Below, piece by piece: positions 23,922 through 34,463 of a stretch of DNA of 64,000 nucleotides. The notes beneath the pieces were generated by a model. It was not told the origin of the DNA. It searched no databases and saw only the letters and a list, made by a program, of their open reading frames with translations. Location of the stretch: the NCBI RefSeq assembly GCF_958450345.1, contig NC_088783.1:86697895-86761894 (forward strand), read 5' to 3'. The position numbers and the translations under genes are program-made. The DNA comes from Calliphora vicina (lineage: Eukaryota; Arthropoda; Insecta; Diptera; Calliphoridae). Position 1 is the stretch's first letter, and each line of letters opens with the position of its first letter.

Positions 23922-24009
23922 TGATTAGGCCTTAACTAATAGTTATACTGTCGGTTAAAATTACTTTTGTATGAACTGTCAGTATAACTATTAGTTAAAA
24001 CATAACCAG
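23922..24009. repeat. Hairpin MITE (AGTCTG…CAGACT)
   Basis: 'ttaactaatagttatactg' near 23931 is mirrored by 'cagtataactattagttaa' near 23979, with AGTCTG and CAGACT at the outer ends. One arm of the same sequence occurs at 54850-54880. Confidence 0.75.
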
Positions 24010-24479
24010 ACTTAAATAACTGGACATACTGCTTTTACTTTCTGTAAGACCTATTAGCATTCTACCTCAAGAGAGGAGATGTTAGGAAAGTGATGCTTCC
24101 GTAGATTCCCAATCAAAAATTCAGAAGCGTCTGTCCCACATTGGGCGGTTATCTGGTCTGACTCCAGGAGGGGCGGCAGTACTCTCAACGATATGTCTCT
24201 ATGGCATTACGATCGAGACCAGTAAGATCTTAATTATGGTATACTGGAATACATGGACATGTTTTGTGGGGACCCTTGGCCTGTCGATACCGTTATTCCA
24301 GAACTTCAGTATGTCGGACTGAAACCTGACAGAAATGGCTTCTGGGCTAATATCGCAGTCGCATCCGTCCCGTCAGAAACCTGGCAAATCTCATGGTACG
24401 ATCGATGTTCGTCGCCGTTAATTTGGTGGTGTAGGTTCAGTTGACTTCGACATGAACTGCACGAAAGAAGTGACTGAAG

Positions 24480-24685
24480 TAAAATTGTCGAACAATCTAA
24501 TGCACTCCAAAAATTACCTACTCCGAAAAGATCCATGAAAAATCCCCTGAAGAAGAATCTAACGGAAAACCCACCTGCAGATGAGCCAGATATAAACTCA
24601 AATGCCAATAATGAAGACAACGAGTGAATAGCGGTTAACAAGAAGAGAAGTATGAAAACGAGACTCCGTAAGCCTAAAGCTTCAT
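24480..24685 (+). pseudogene. R1-like LINE ORF1 remnant (upstream piece)
   Basis: Frames read SNALQKLPTPKRSMKNPLKKN, then NANNEDNE, a stop, and IAVNKKRSMKTRLRKPKA. The acidic-then-basic order resembles residues 215-245 of the intact R1-clade ORF1 (SEDSNTWKAVQRKRKPRK). The sequence upstream (24050-24480) is G+C-richer and may be more of the same element. The match is suggestive only. Confidence 0.35.
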
Positions 24686-25250
24686 TTCTGCATACTCCGT
24701 AATCGGCACCAAAAACGAAATTCCATACATTTGCACCGAAAAAAAGTTCGTTTCAGAAATTTGCTACGAAAATTGGGAAGGAAACGGCACCGATCAGTAA
24801 CGAAAAACCTGTCATTTGGGGTTGTATTCGGTGCTGTAGGAACGAAATTATTTTAATTACACTAGTTTACAAATCAGACATTTTTGTTTGCTCATGGAAT
24901 GAAACTTATATTTTTGAGAAGAGCTAGGGATGCTAGTTAATTGACCATTTTTTGTTTCCCACCTATACGTCAAAATTTTTAGATATATAGGTTTTTATTT
25001 TTCACCTGCCCTGAGTACTACTAATACATACTGTAGTGTACCGAATTGTAGTAAATAAGTATTTACATCGTTTTTGGGTACTCAACACTCTGGCGAAGCT
25101 ACTAGATACTTTCAGAGTTGTATTCTTTTGACAAATTCCAAAAAAAATTAACGGGAAAAAAATAAATACTGTTTAAAAGTACATCTTTCCTGTAGATAAA
25201 GGTTAATAAATCGCTATTAAACACAAAACTCTAAAGTAAAACTATTTTAA
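24686..25250. repeat. Repeat shared with 4640-4710
   Basis: 'ccgtaatcggcacc' and 'ttccatacatttgcaccga' at 24700-24750 are found inverted at 4655-4700. The rest of the stretch has no coding sequence. Confidence 0.45.
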
Positions 25251-25251
25251 A

Positions 25252-25822
25252 ATGTCTTCTAGGAATTGTAAAATAAACCCAGACCATTTTTGTATTATTT
25301 GCGAAAAAATTATTCAGTCAAATCGAGGTTTTCCTATAACACAAACACTGCAAAACGCTTATTTACATTACAAAATTTCGTAAAAGCTTTAAATAAGACA
25401 AAACCAGCATTTCAATATTTATGCGCGTGTTCCCGAGTCTTTCTGAGGCTAAACTAAAAGAAGGGATATTTGCGGGTCCTCAAAGAAGAAAAAATTTGGT
25501 TGATACCAAATTTGAGTGCCTATTAACCGATGTTGAAAATGCAGCATGGAATTCTTTTAAACTTGTTGTTCAAGAATTTTTGGGGAATAAGAAAAGTCAA
25601 AATTACAAAGATATTGTTGCGAATTTATTACATAATTTCGAACTGATGGGTGTAAATATATCCCTCAAAAATCACTTTTTATATTCTCATGTGGATTTTT
25701 TCCCGGAAAACCTCGGACACATGAGTGACGAACATGGAGAGCGTTTCCATCAAGATTTGAAGTTTTTCGAGAGGAATTATCAAGGTTTTTGGGATCAGAA
25801 TATGCTAGGAGACTACTGTTGA
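25252..25822 (+). pseudogene. Remnant of a repeated arthropod protein of unknown function, internally deleted
   Basis: Near 25252 a frame opens MSSRNCKINPDHFCIICEK with a Cys pair and a following VKKAYF-like stretch, then stops at 25383. From 25421 a second frame gives 133 residues: FPSLSEAKLKEGIF, NYKDIVANLLHNFELMG, SHVDFFPENLGHMSDEHGER. From memory this N- and C-terminal combination belongs to a long uncharacterised protein found in many copies in arthropod genomes. The large middle is missing here. It is probably transposon-derived; function is not known to me. Confidence 0.5.
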
Positions 25823-26234
25823 AGTGTCGTGAGTGAGACAAATGAAAATAATTATAAAAAGAGGACTAAACACTTCGCTTTTAATTTTGTTGTCCTAATT
25901 TAATGTACATTTTTATATGTTTAGTTTTTAATAAATATCTCAAAAGTTTGACGTCCTGGAATTTTTTTAATATTTTTTCCGAAGTTAGAAGACCTAAATA
26001 CACAAATCCCCATATGTTTTAATTCATGAGCAAAAACCTTGTAAACTAGTGTTAATTTTTTATTTCAAATTTAAAGAAAATCAAAATGAATAAAAAACAA
26101 GTAAGAGTGCTATATTCGGCTATGCCGAATCTTATATACCCTTCACCTTTGTTGTGGATGCATTATTATTTTTTATAATTAGTATATATGTATGTACATT
26201 GCCCACTTTCAGCATACAGCATCCTAAATTTATC

Positions 26235-26700
26235 AAGAACACAATAAACAACAACAACGCCAAAAAAACAAAACACCAAAAGCAAAAACAAAAACAAAAT
26301 ACGCAAGGCAATGAAACCAACACACATCCAAACATACGTTTAATTGTATAAAAAACAACAACAACGCCAAAAGAAACAAAATACGCAAAGCATGCACATT
26401 CAAACATACGATTTGTTGATTTTTTGTCAAAAAAACCAACACACAACCAAACAAAAGTTTAGTTGTATAAAAAACAACAACAACGCCAAAAGAAACAAAA
26501 CACAAAAAAAACAAAATACGCAAAGCATGCACATTCAAACATACGATTTGTTGTTTTTTTGTCAAAAAAACCAACACACAACCAAACTAAACTTTAGTTG
26601 TATAAAAAACAACAACAACGCCAAAAGAAACAAAACACAAAAAAAAAAAATACACAAAGCTTGCACATCCAAGCATACGTTTTGTTGTTTTTTTGTCAAA
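26235..26700. repeat. Tandem ~120-130-bp repeat inside family A copy 4
   Basis: Four imperfect units with 'aaaaacaacaacaacgcc' and 'caacacacaaccaaac'. Inverse of the array at 5615-6090. Confidence 0.75.
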
Positions 26701-26887
26701 GCATGCAATACATTGTGTTTTTTGATGAAATTTTCAGAGGTTGTCTCGGATTTTTGCTCATATCTCCGTTATTTATGGACGGATTTTGCTGATTTTAAAT
26801 AGCAAAATTCTCGAAAGTATGTCTGACAGAATTGTTGAAGATTTGGATCCCGGAGATATCTGGGGCCTTCAGAAAATTGATTTCAAC

Positions 26888-26901
26888 AGACAGACAGACA
26901 G

Positions 26902-26955
<54 letters not shown>

Positions 26956-26960
26956 GGACA
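26888..26960. repeat. Short (CAGA)n tract of family A copy 4
   Basis: About 70 bp at the same place in the element where copy 3 has more than 1.6 kb. It shows the tract before any LINE insertion. Confidence 0.9.
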
Positions 26961-27688
26961 TGGCTTAATCGACTCCGCTATCTATAAGGATCCAGAATAT
27001 ATATACTTTATAGGGTCGGAAATGAAAAATGTAGAAATTACAAACGGAATGACAAACTTATATATACCCTTCTCACGAAGCTGAAGGGTATAAAAATAAA
27101 TTTTCTTTATTGGAAGAGGAAAAAATAATAGATTTTGTCAAAAATGATGAAATTCTATTTAAAGTTGACATCCAAAATCAAAAAATAATATCGTTTCTGT
27201 TTTATGCCGCAACGCATCCAACTGAAACGAAAACAATTCAGAAACGAGAAGGTGACGAACACCAACGTGTTCGCGCATACGGTGCGGAAACTCAGCTTAA
27301 TCCGGATACGATGATAGTATCAGCAAAAGATGATATTTCATACACAGATATCTTTAAGAAATTAGATCTGATCCTGAACTGAAGGATCTAGGAGATTAAT
27401 TGAACAAAGTTCGCAGAACTTAGAATGGAGACCTACTTCTGGAGCTGAAGGCTGGAAATAAAGACGTAGCCGAAAAATTCAACGAAAAAATTGAAACGGC
27501 GCTTAATGGATCCGTTGAAGTGAGTACCCGTAAAGAAGAGACTGTGATATAATGCAAAGACATGATCGCCACGAAATTGGAAATATGTAAAGCAAGGCTC
27601 TGGATATACCTGTAATAGAAGAAGCAAGTGTCAGATCAATTCGAAAGTCGTTTGGGGGAACCCAAATAGCCAAAATAAGACTCCCAAC

Positions 27689-28625
27689 TAGGGTTGCCAG
27701 ATGGCCCGGAATGGCCTGGATTGTCCAGTTTTTTTTGGTCTTGTCCAGTTTCCAGCTAAAATACAATTTGTCCAGTTAAAAAATAATTTCTTTAATTTTT
27801 AAAATAATTTTTTATAAATTGTATAGTTATATAATTGTGCTTGCAAATATATAGTAAGTTGTATATTTTGCTAATAGTGATAAGCACCTTGCCAGCAATC
27901 GAACGATTAATATATTCTTTGCAAACAGTAAAGAGGTATTTTTTCAAAACGCTTGGCGAAAAGTTACATGGGAATTTGTTTCTCATGGTATAGCAGATAA
28001 TGATATGATCAGTGATGATGAAGAAAATATGGATTCAGCATTGATAGCCCTAGAAAGTGATTCCTGTACAATGAGTCGTTTTTTGAATAGCCTTAAAAAT
28101 CGGTGAAAATATGAGTTTTATGGAAGCAAAGTTTTAACAGCTTTAAAAAAAATTCATCTTGAGAAGAGGCAACTATTAACTTTATCAGAGCTTCCTTAGA
28201 AACATCAAATATAATTGACGACAAGCCTTTGATAATTTGCCGAAATAGATTCCAATACACAAGATGTGGACCACTTTAATGCGATAAAAAAAATTTGTCG
28301 CATAGTGTAATCTATACTCATAAGAAAGAAATAAATGCAATTTCGCCTTAAAGGCTGAAATTTGAATGAAATTTGCAACATTGTTTTCATACAACTAAAG
28401 CAAAAGGGTTAGTAAATTCTGTAAATAAAAATACAAAATATATGTATGTGAATAATAAAATATGTAGTTCTACTTTTTTATGTGATTTAAGTCACTGAAT
28501 TTTACGTTTCATTGTTTTGTATGGTACATATTAATTTTTTTTATTTTTGTCCAGTTAGTTTTTAAAAATCCAGGTAAATTTTTTCTATCGTCCAGTTATT
28601 TCACGTTTGTTATCTTGCAACCCTA
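27689..28625 (+). mobile_element. hAT-like non-autonomous element, copy 1, 8-bp duplication
   Basis: The ends are TAGGGTTGCCAGATGG and CTTGCAACCCTA. Flanking 8-bp duplications CTCCCAAC lie at 27681-27688 and 28626-28633 and fit the hAT pattern nTnnnnAn. TGTCCAGTT occurs several times near both ends. It interrupts the R1-like ORF1 remnant, whose reading resumes on the far side. Confidence 0.88.
27945..28107 (+). pseudogene. hAT transposase-derived scrap
   Basis: The frame reads NAWRKVTWEFVSHGIADNDM and ends …DSCTMSRFLNSLKN, then stop. The sister element at 55129-56172 encodes, on the minus strand, FWEYVSYGISDNDAN … DPCTF … MNSLKF. The conservation of this small frame in two copies suggests a remnant of the original transposase gene. 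Confidence 0.5.
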
Positions 28626-28789
28626 CTCCCAACTGAAACAGCAAGGATGGCTCTAAATCTGAACAAGATCAAAATTGGTTGGTCTATATGCCGTATAAGG
28701 GAGGCCATATTGAAGGTCATATTGCGATAAACTGTGAGTGTGAGTCATGCTGCTGACTTTGCAAATCCAATGATAACAAAATCGACTAA

Positions 28790-28907
28790 AATCAGAGGAG
28801 AACTGGGACGCAGTGAACACGTATGTAAACGGCATTCATCAAGCATTTCGTGAAGCAGAGGAACACCGTAAATCTGCAGAAAGGCGACCTTTAGAGGACC
28901 GCTGACA
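28790..28907 (+). pseudogene. Second R1-like LINE: ORF2 C-terminus
   Basis: The frame reads EENWDAVNTYVNGIHQAFRE…EEHRKSAERRP and a stop. It matches the last 35 residues of the intact ORF2 (ENWDAICSLLKSIHKKLE…RKI). Almost the whole endonuclease/RT region is deleted between this and the ORF1 remnant. Confidence 0.65.
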
Positions 28908-29384
28908 CGAGTAGCAGCGTAAGCTGCTGTTTTACTTCTTTACATTGCTCAACATTTTTCTAATATATGATTTTGAAACCAACTTGTTATTAAATTCTTG
29001 CTGATTGTTAGCGTCTGTCCGTGGTAACGCATATTTAATATTAGTTGCTTTCGTGTAAACCATATTATTTATTTATGTCTCCCGTCGAAACCACATAACA
29101 TATTTCTCGTTCTTGTGTAAACCTCATACTTTTAAATGGCATCTTTGTAAATGGTGTGGCGAGATTTATAAAACTTAACGATCGTTTGCAGTTTTATTAA
29201 GTTGTGATTTGACTCTTAAGCTAAAGTTTTCATCCTAAGACGGACAGAAGCCGGCGACTTAAATTTATTAACAATTAAAAAAACCAATTTAAAAAGAAAA
29301 TAAATTAACAAATAACAAAACACATGTTAAATTTCCATTCAAAGTACTCGTACGCTATAGAAAAACAGCACATTAAATTCTCCA
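28908..29384. other. No gene; half of a family D MITE
   Basis: 29313-29371 carries the right half of the 128-bp family D MITE (ends 'ctatagaaaaacagcaca'). Nothing else recognised. Confidence 0.5.
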
Positions 29385-29968
29385 TTAGTCTTTGCGTTCT
29401 GTAACGTTTCTGTTCTGTGCCGTTCTGAATGCTGTTATATTGTAGTTAGTTTTTCCGTAAGATCGTATCAGCTGTATTTAAAATAATAACCAAAAAACCA
29501 TCTTGGTGATTTTGTTACTATTTTTAGTGTTTTTTTGTATTTAGACCCTCAACATATTATTGTGAACATTTTTATAAATACATACATATATTTTTTGTTA
29601 ATGATTTAATTTAAACTAATTTTTTACATACATAGTACATAAATTAAAAGAAATTTATATTTATTTTATTAAATTTCAATGTTTTTTTGAAAATATTATA
29701 TTTTTTATTCTTTTGTTAATAATAAATATTTCCCTTTCAAAAATGTTGGCACCACTGCTTTCATATTGTTGGCATTTTTGTGTATATATGATATCAGCTG
29801 TTTTAGATGTCACTTAACGTTGCGGACAAAATTCTGTTTTCAACAGATTCATCCGCAACAGAACGGCAACGTTACAGAAAAACTAACGACATACACAACT
29901 TTCCCTATGCTAAAAACAAAACAGCTGATTCGGAACGGAACGGAACATACAAACTAATTAGGCCTTAA
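29385..29968. repeat. Probable fold-back or TIR element (GTTCTGT / ACAGAAC)
   Basis: 'cgttctgtaacg', 'gtgccgttctgaa' and 'gttagtttttccgtaa' at 29395-29463 are mirrored imperfectly by 'gttacagaaaaactaac' and 'ttcggaacggaacgg' at 29869-29945. No coding sequence. Confidence 0.45.
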
Positions 29969-30668
29969 GGTGTTTTATTTATTGAAAGCTATTCTGGGTA
30001 ACGTGTTAAAGAAACCAACCCTAAATACGCTCTCAAATTGTAACCTTAAACCACCAAAAGAGCAAATTGGTCCGCAATAAGGAAGCTACAAGATGTAAAC
30101 ACTGATAGTTCGTTTTGAATACTTAGATTTTGCGAATTTTGATTTCCACCACATTTAGCTAAGGAATTTTTGAGCCCAAAAGTTGTGCACTCACCCAGAG
30201 TTAACACAACAGCTCACAAAAGCAAACTTTATAACAAAGTTCCGGGTCAAAGTAGTTTAAATCTATTTTCTGCCAGTCCACTATAGGTTAAACGGCTAAT
30301 ATAATGCAAATATTGCACTTTTTTTAATGCCATTTTGTAACCAATACTCCAAATTAACTAAGTCAGCTTTTTGTTTTTGGTAAATATTAAATTCCATTTG
30401 ACAACACGCAGTCAAAGACATTGCATCGTAATTACTTAATAAATTTTGTTGAAAAGCCTGTATTGCTTTCAAACTTTCAATTGCATGTTTAAATAGCCAT
30501 TTTTAGCCGTTTTCGAAAATACTATATTTTTTACGTTATTGTTTGAAATTTGGCTTAACGAAAAATTGTATGTAGTTTTCAAACATGTAGTGGACGAAAT
30601 TGAAGTTAACATATTTTCAGATGAAGTGGAGAAGCATATAACTCAAACAATGCATTTCTTATATCCTA
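29969..30668. other. No feature recognised
   Basis: Unassigned A+T-rich sequence, no gene-like ORF or terminal repeats seen. Confidence 0.35.
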
Positions 30669-31112
30669 CACCACAATAGTGGGGAGGGTATTATTCGTTT
30701 GTAATGTCCAAGAATATTAGTCTAAGACCCACCTTAATATGGTACATATAATTTGTTCGGCCCAAGGACGAAGTGTATTGAAACTGGTTGAAATCGGTCC
30801 ATTATTTCACCTAGCCCCCATACAAATGTCCTCCCGTAATTGGACTTTATCGGTCATAAATGTTTAATTTATATAGGTATCTACACAAATTTTGCTCCAA
30901 ATAAGTTAATTTTATGATGATCGGTCGTTAATTAGTCATAGCTCCCGCTTCCGAAAATCACTTTAACGTGCATAAATCTCTTAAAATTGTTGGTATACAC
31001 ATAAAATTCAAGTCTCATAAAGAAATTAATCACACGACCTAATTTCATGACGATCGGCCCATAATTGGTCGTAGCTCCCATATAACCCATTTCCGAAAAT
31101 CACTCACGAATA
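30669..31112 (-). mobile_element. INE-1-like element, family B, 5'-truncated copy
   Basis: On the minus strand it matches the body and 3' end of 38819-39511: 'ccataattggtcgtagctcc', 'ggacattt', 'cccatacaaatgtcctccc' and the terminal 'accctccccac…gtgtagg' hairpin. Confidence 0.75.
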
Positions 31113-31293
31113 TAAATTATTGAAATTTTAAAAGCAAATGAGACTCTTATCAAAGTTTCGTTGCATTCTATTTTACTGTATATTGCTGAAAAATTTTTTG
31201 AGATGTAAAAAGACGCTGTAATGGAAGCGGAGAAGACAGATTTTTTAAGCTCCGAATTAATATTAAGCTGTATCTCAGATCCATTAATTTCCA

Positions 31294-31540
31294 CACAGAG
31301 GAAACAGATTCGTGATAGCAACCGAATTTGTTGCCAATCGAATGATTCTGTCTTAGTGACCGAATTTTACAGTTGTGGCTACAATATTTTGGAAGGGGCA
31401 ACTAAAGTTTGGTTGCCTCAACTGAAATTCTTCTTTATCAACTGACTTTCTGTTGTTAAAACTGAAAAATTCTATGTGTGCAACATAATCATTCGATTGG
31501 CAACAAATTCGGTTGCTATCACGAATCTGTTTTCTCTGTG
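31294..31540. mobile_element. MITE with ~54-bp inverted repeats
   Basis: 31294-31347 (CACAGAGGAAACAGATTCGT … 'gccaatcgaatgatt') is mirrored almost perfectly at 31488-31540. The ORF at 31221-31445 only crosses it. No duplication of the target could be fixed. Confidence 0.8.
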
Positions 31541-32239
31541 CACATCATTTTTATATAGGCGCTTACAAAAGCGGAAAAATTCCACACTACCACCTGAAGT
31601 AATTCACTATACACACCAAGACGATAAAATTAATGAAAGTTAAGAGGACCTTTTTGATTTAAATTTACAAAATGAATTAGATTTAAGCAATTACTAAAAG
31701 TTTTAGTATAATTAAAATAAATTAATATATTAATGCTGTTTTTCTATAGCGAACGAGTACTTTGAGTGGAAATTAAACATGTGTTTTGTTATTGTAACAA
31801 AAACAAAATACATATAAAACGTCCACTCAAAACGCTCATTCGCTGTAGAAAAACAGCACATAAGTTTGCATTAATGATTGCAAAAGGGTTAATTTTTGGT
31901 CGTTAGTGGGTTAAATTCCATTTTTTTAATAGAATTATTCTTACTTATGAAATTCTTTAAGGTTTTAGTTTGAAAACCATGATTTTGTAGTCGTTATTAA
32001 TTTAGCACAGAAAAAGTATTAATTTAACCTATAGTGCAGTCTTCCAATCAAATAGTGTAAACTCTCCTTCTGCTGGAACTTAGATTTCAAATCCTCGTGT
32101 TTACATCCTCGTGTGTTGAAGATTATGTTATAATGGATACCCAATAGTTGTCTGTCCATTCGAATGTCTTGGTTCCAATGGACTGACTAATAATACAATT
32201 TGTTTCAAGCAATAATAATCCAAACGTACACCTTTTAAT
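31541..32239. other. Contains family D MITE copy; otherwise unassigned
   Basis: 31734-31859 is family D MITE copy 2 (see separate entry). The remainder has no recognisable gene. Confidence 0.4.
31734..31859. mobile_element. 128-bp palindromic MITE, family D copy 2
   Basis: TGCTGTTTTTCTATAGCGAA … 'aaaaacagca'; same as 19979-20106 in reverse orientation. Confidence 0.8.
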
Positions 32240-32860
32240 ACTCTTATTGCTTTCATGGAACAAACTATGAGAACTACTCGAGAAGAGTTTCGAAAAGAGC
32301 TCAACTCAACAAGAACTAGTATTTCCCAAATTGGTGTTACAACCCAATCAAATACTTATAGACTACCTAATTTCAACAATACAAACATTATACTCAATTC
32401 GAACAGCAATAGATCATCTAACAATCAAAGTGACTTGTGTAAAAGCGAATATAACAACGTTAAGTAAGAAAAGTGGAAAATCTGCTATGGCGCTTTAGGA
32501 TCGGTTTCTGATTTTCTCTTTAAAGTAGAAACGCTTTGTACTCGACAAATTTCCACGTCCTTCTGGCAGGAATGGAAGAAAAATGGTATTGGCTATTTTC
32601 TAGGTGAAATAAAAATGTCACATACCCGATGTCGTGCACTCACAAAAGAGTTTGGTACCATAATTTCCATGACTTTAAAGTCCTTTACCGGATTTTACAC
32701 TAATGTAAATTTTAAAGAAAAACTTGAACTGTGGTTTTTATTATTTAACGACTCTGCGTTAGTGTCCAAACAACCACAATCAGGGAAATGGAGAACTGAG
32801 AAAATGAGAACTGGCGACCGGGGACACTCTCGTCCATCCCCAAAAACCCCGAGTTTCAAT
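32240..32860 (+). pseudogene. Retrotransposon gag-like remnant
   Basis: A 70-codon frame (32255-32467: MEQTMRTTREEFRKELNST…) is followed in shifted frames by KWKICYGALGSVSDFLFKVE, FHVLLAGMEEKWYWLF and CRALTKEFGTI. The order 'FLFKVE…FHVLL.G..E.WYWLF…LC.ALTKEFG' is what I expect of a capsid-like gag of insect retroelements (family knowledge, from memory). At least three frame changes. No protease, RT or LTRs seen nearby. Confidence 0.45.
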
Positions 32861-33690
32861 TAGAATACACAAAATTTTGCAATTCTCAAACTATTTCAGA
32901 AAATTCCTTATTAATAAAAACTAATTCAATTTCTACACAGTCTTACCCGATTTTAATCATAAATTTACATCTGCGAAGAAGCCTGTTCTAAACATATTCA
33001 AATGTAGATTAAAGTATTTATTCAAAAAAGCGTAACCATTTTTTTTCAGCATAAATTTGTTTGACGTTGTTTACTCTTACAAGTGTTTTGTAAGATCAAT
33101 CAGCATCAAATAAAATGAAACTAAATATTTTTTACGAATTGTTCTAAGTAAAAGGAGTTTTTGAAAATATTTGCTATGTGTTACCCTACCATTGTTGTAT
33201 AAAAAACGAAAACATTTTAGAAAACTTTTAGAATCGACATTTATTTCTAGACCTGATGACAGACCTTTTGCTAAGGTAAAAGTATCTCACTAATAAAGAA
33301 ATCTATCTTAGGTGTGATAGGGCTTCATTACCCCCGAGTACCTCTGTTTCAAAGCCCAAACATTTTAGTTGTAAACCCAAATTTTAATCCTATCGTATTG
33401 TGTTACAGTACATCCTTAAACATTTTAAATTTCTTTTAGCAATTTATTTTTACACTTTAGAAAGTGTCATACTGTCCAAATTTGTTTTGATTGAAATATG
33501 TATATTTAATTTATCTTCTACAGTCTGTCTACAGTAAGGACAAATTTGCAGCTGGAGCAAATTTGCAGCTGGAGTAAATTTTAAAGTGCTTATATGGTAT
33601 CAAGATAAGACCTCTGTCACCTGGTTGACCTTAATGACTTCTTCGTCTACTTCATTTACGTTTTATATTTGCTCTGGTACAAAATTCTCA
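32861..33690. other. No gene recognised
   Basis: A+T-rich. A small direct duplication 'aaatttgcagctggag' occurs twice at 33543-33576. Nothing else. Confidence 0.4.
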
Positions 33691-33699
33691 TAATTTATA

Positions 33700-34330
33700 A
33701 TTCTATTGTCTATATTGATTATAAATTCGAAGAATTCAGTTACTGAAATCGAGCCTTTGCTCAGTCGCTTTCACAATTCGAAAATGTTTGAATGTTTTTC
33801 TTTCTGTGCCTTCCTTTTTTTGGGATAAACACTCAATAATTGAACAGAGTGATTAAAATCCTCATCTCTTATGACCTCTAGGAATTTTAGAAACCATGCT
33901 TTTAAAGTTTAGATAAAAGTTTTGAATTGAACCCTTCCAAAGCACTTGTTGTCCTTACTTCGTCACCATGGACAGAAAATCCCGAGGGTGTTACCTGAAA
34001 GAAAAAATTATCCGAGTTAGATAATCAAGTTTTACTTTAATTGAAATAACATACGACACGTTATCAGCGCCGATATTTTCTTTTAAATCTCCGCAATTTA
34101 TTTCAATCGCTTAACATTTCACATAAGCTGAACAAACATTTATCACACGACACGTTATTCGAATCGTTTTGACTTATCTTTGCCATCCACTGCTTTTCAA
34201 AATATTTCATAAAAGTGTTAAAGCAATCCTGTTTCATTTTTGACGTGTCTAAAACTTCGGTTTTCGGACATAAGAAAATTTCTTGTATTTTGTCCGGATT
34301 AACCAATGGAAGGCAATTTGTACCATATTT
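33700..34330 (-). pseudogene. Transposase-like remnant, possibly MULE type
   Basis: On the minus strand, 34306-34103 reads NPDKIQEIFLCPKTE…FNTFMKYFEKQWMAK. After an interruption, about 33990-33800 reads VHGDEVRTTSALEGFNSKLL and FLKFLEVIRDEDFNHSVQLL. The 'YFE..W' then 'RTT.ALEGFNS.L' then 'FLEVIR.E' order resembles MULE-type transposases (weak, from memory). Stops and frame changes throughout. Confidence 0.35.
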
Positions 34331-34463
34331 TTTACTAGTCGTCTTAGTGATCGAACACTTCTCTCGTTCTCTTTGACATTAACACGTGAACAAAAGGATA
34401 AGTCTAAAAATAACACAGGCAAACATTTGATAATAATTATCTAATTAATGTAGATATACATTA

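Larger units (their letters stand above)
26098..27094 (+). mobile_element. INE-1/mini-me-like element, family A, copy 4
   Basis: Starts CAAGTAAGAGTGC with the CGGCTATGCCG hairpin. It carries the ~125-bp tandem array (26235-26700) and a short (CAGA)n tract (26888-26960), and ends with the TATACCC…GGGTATA hairpin at 27065-27092. It is close to copy 1 throughout, so these two copies are relatively recent. Confidence 0.8.
27190..28740 (+). pseudogene. Second R1-like LINE: ORF1 remnant, split by a hAT element
   Basis: From about 27310 the frame reads MIVSAKDDISYTDIFKKL, which aligns with IIISAKGETTYADILRQI of the intact ORF1 (13769-15226). After frame changes come GDLLLELKAGNKDVAEKF and SVRSIRKSFGGTQIAKIRLPT. 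The hAT insertion (27689-28625) interrupts here. ORF1 resumes with LPTETARMALNLNKIKIGW and ICRIREAILK, matching KIKIGWVVCRLRERIILR. Several frameshifts and stops. The zinc knuckles are lost. Confidence 0.8.

Noticed and set aside
24253..24641. ORFs on both strands at 24.25-24.64 kb
   Set aside because: Overlapping opposite frames in what is probably R1-like 5' sequence. Neither shows a domain or continuity with ORF1.
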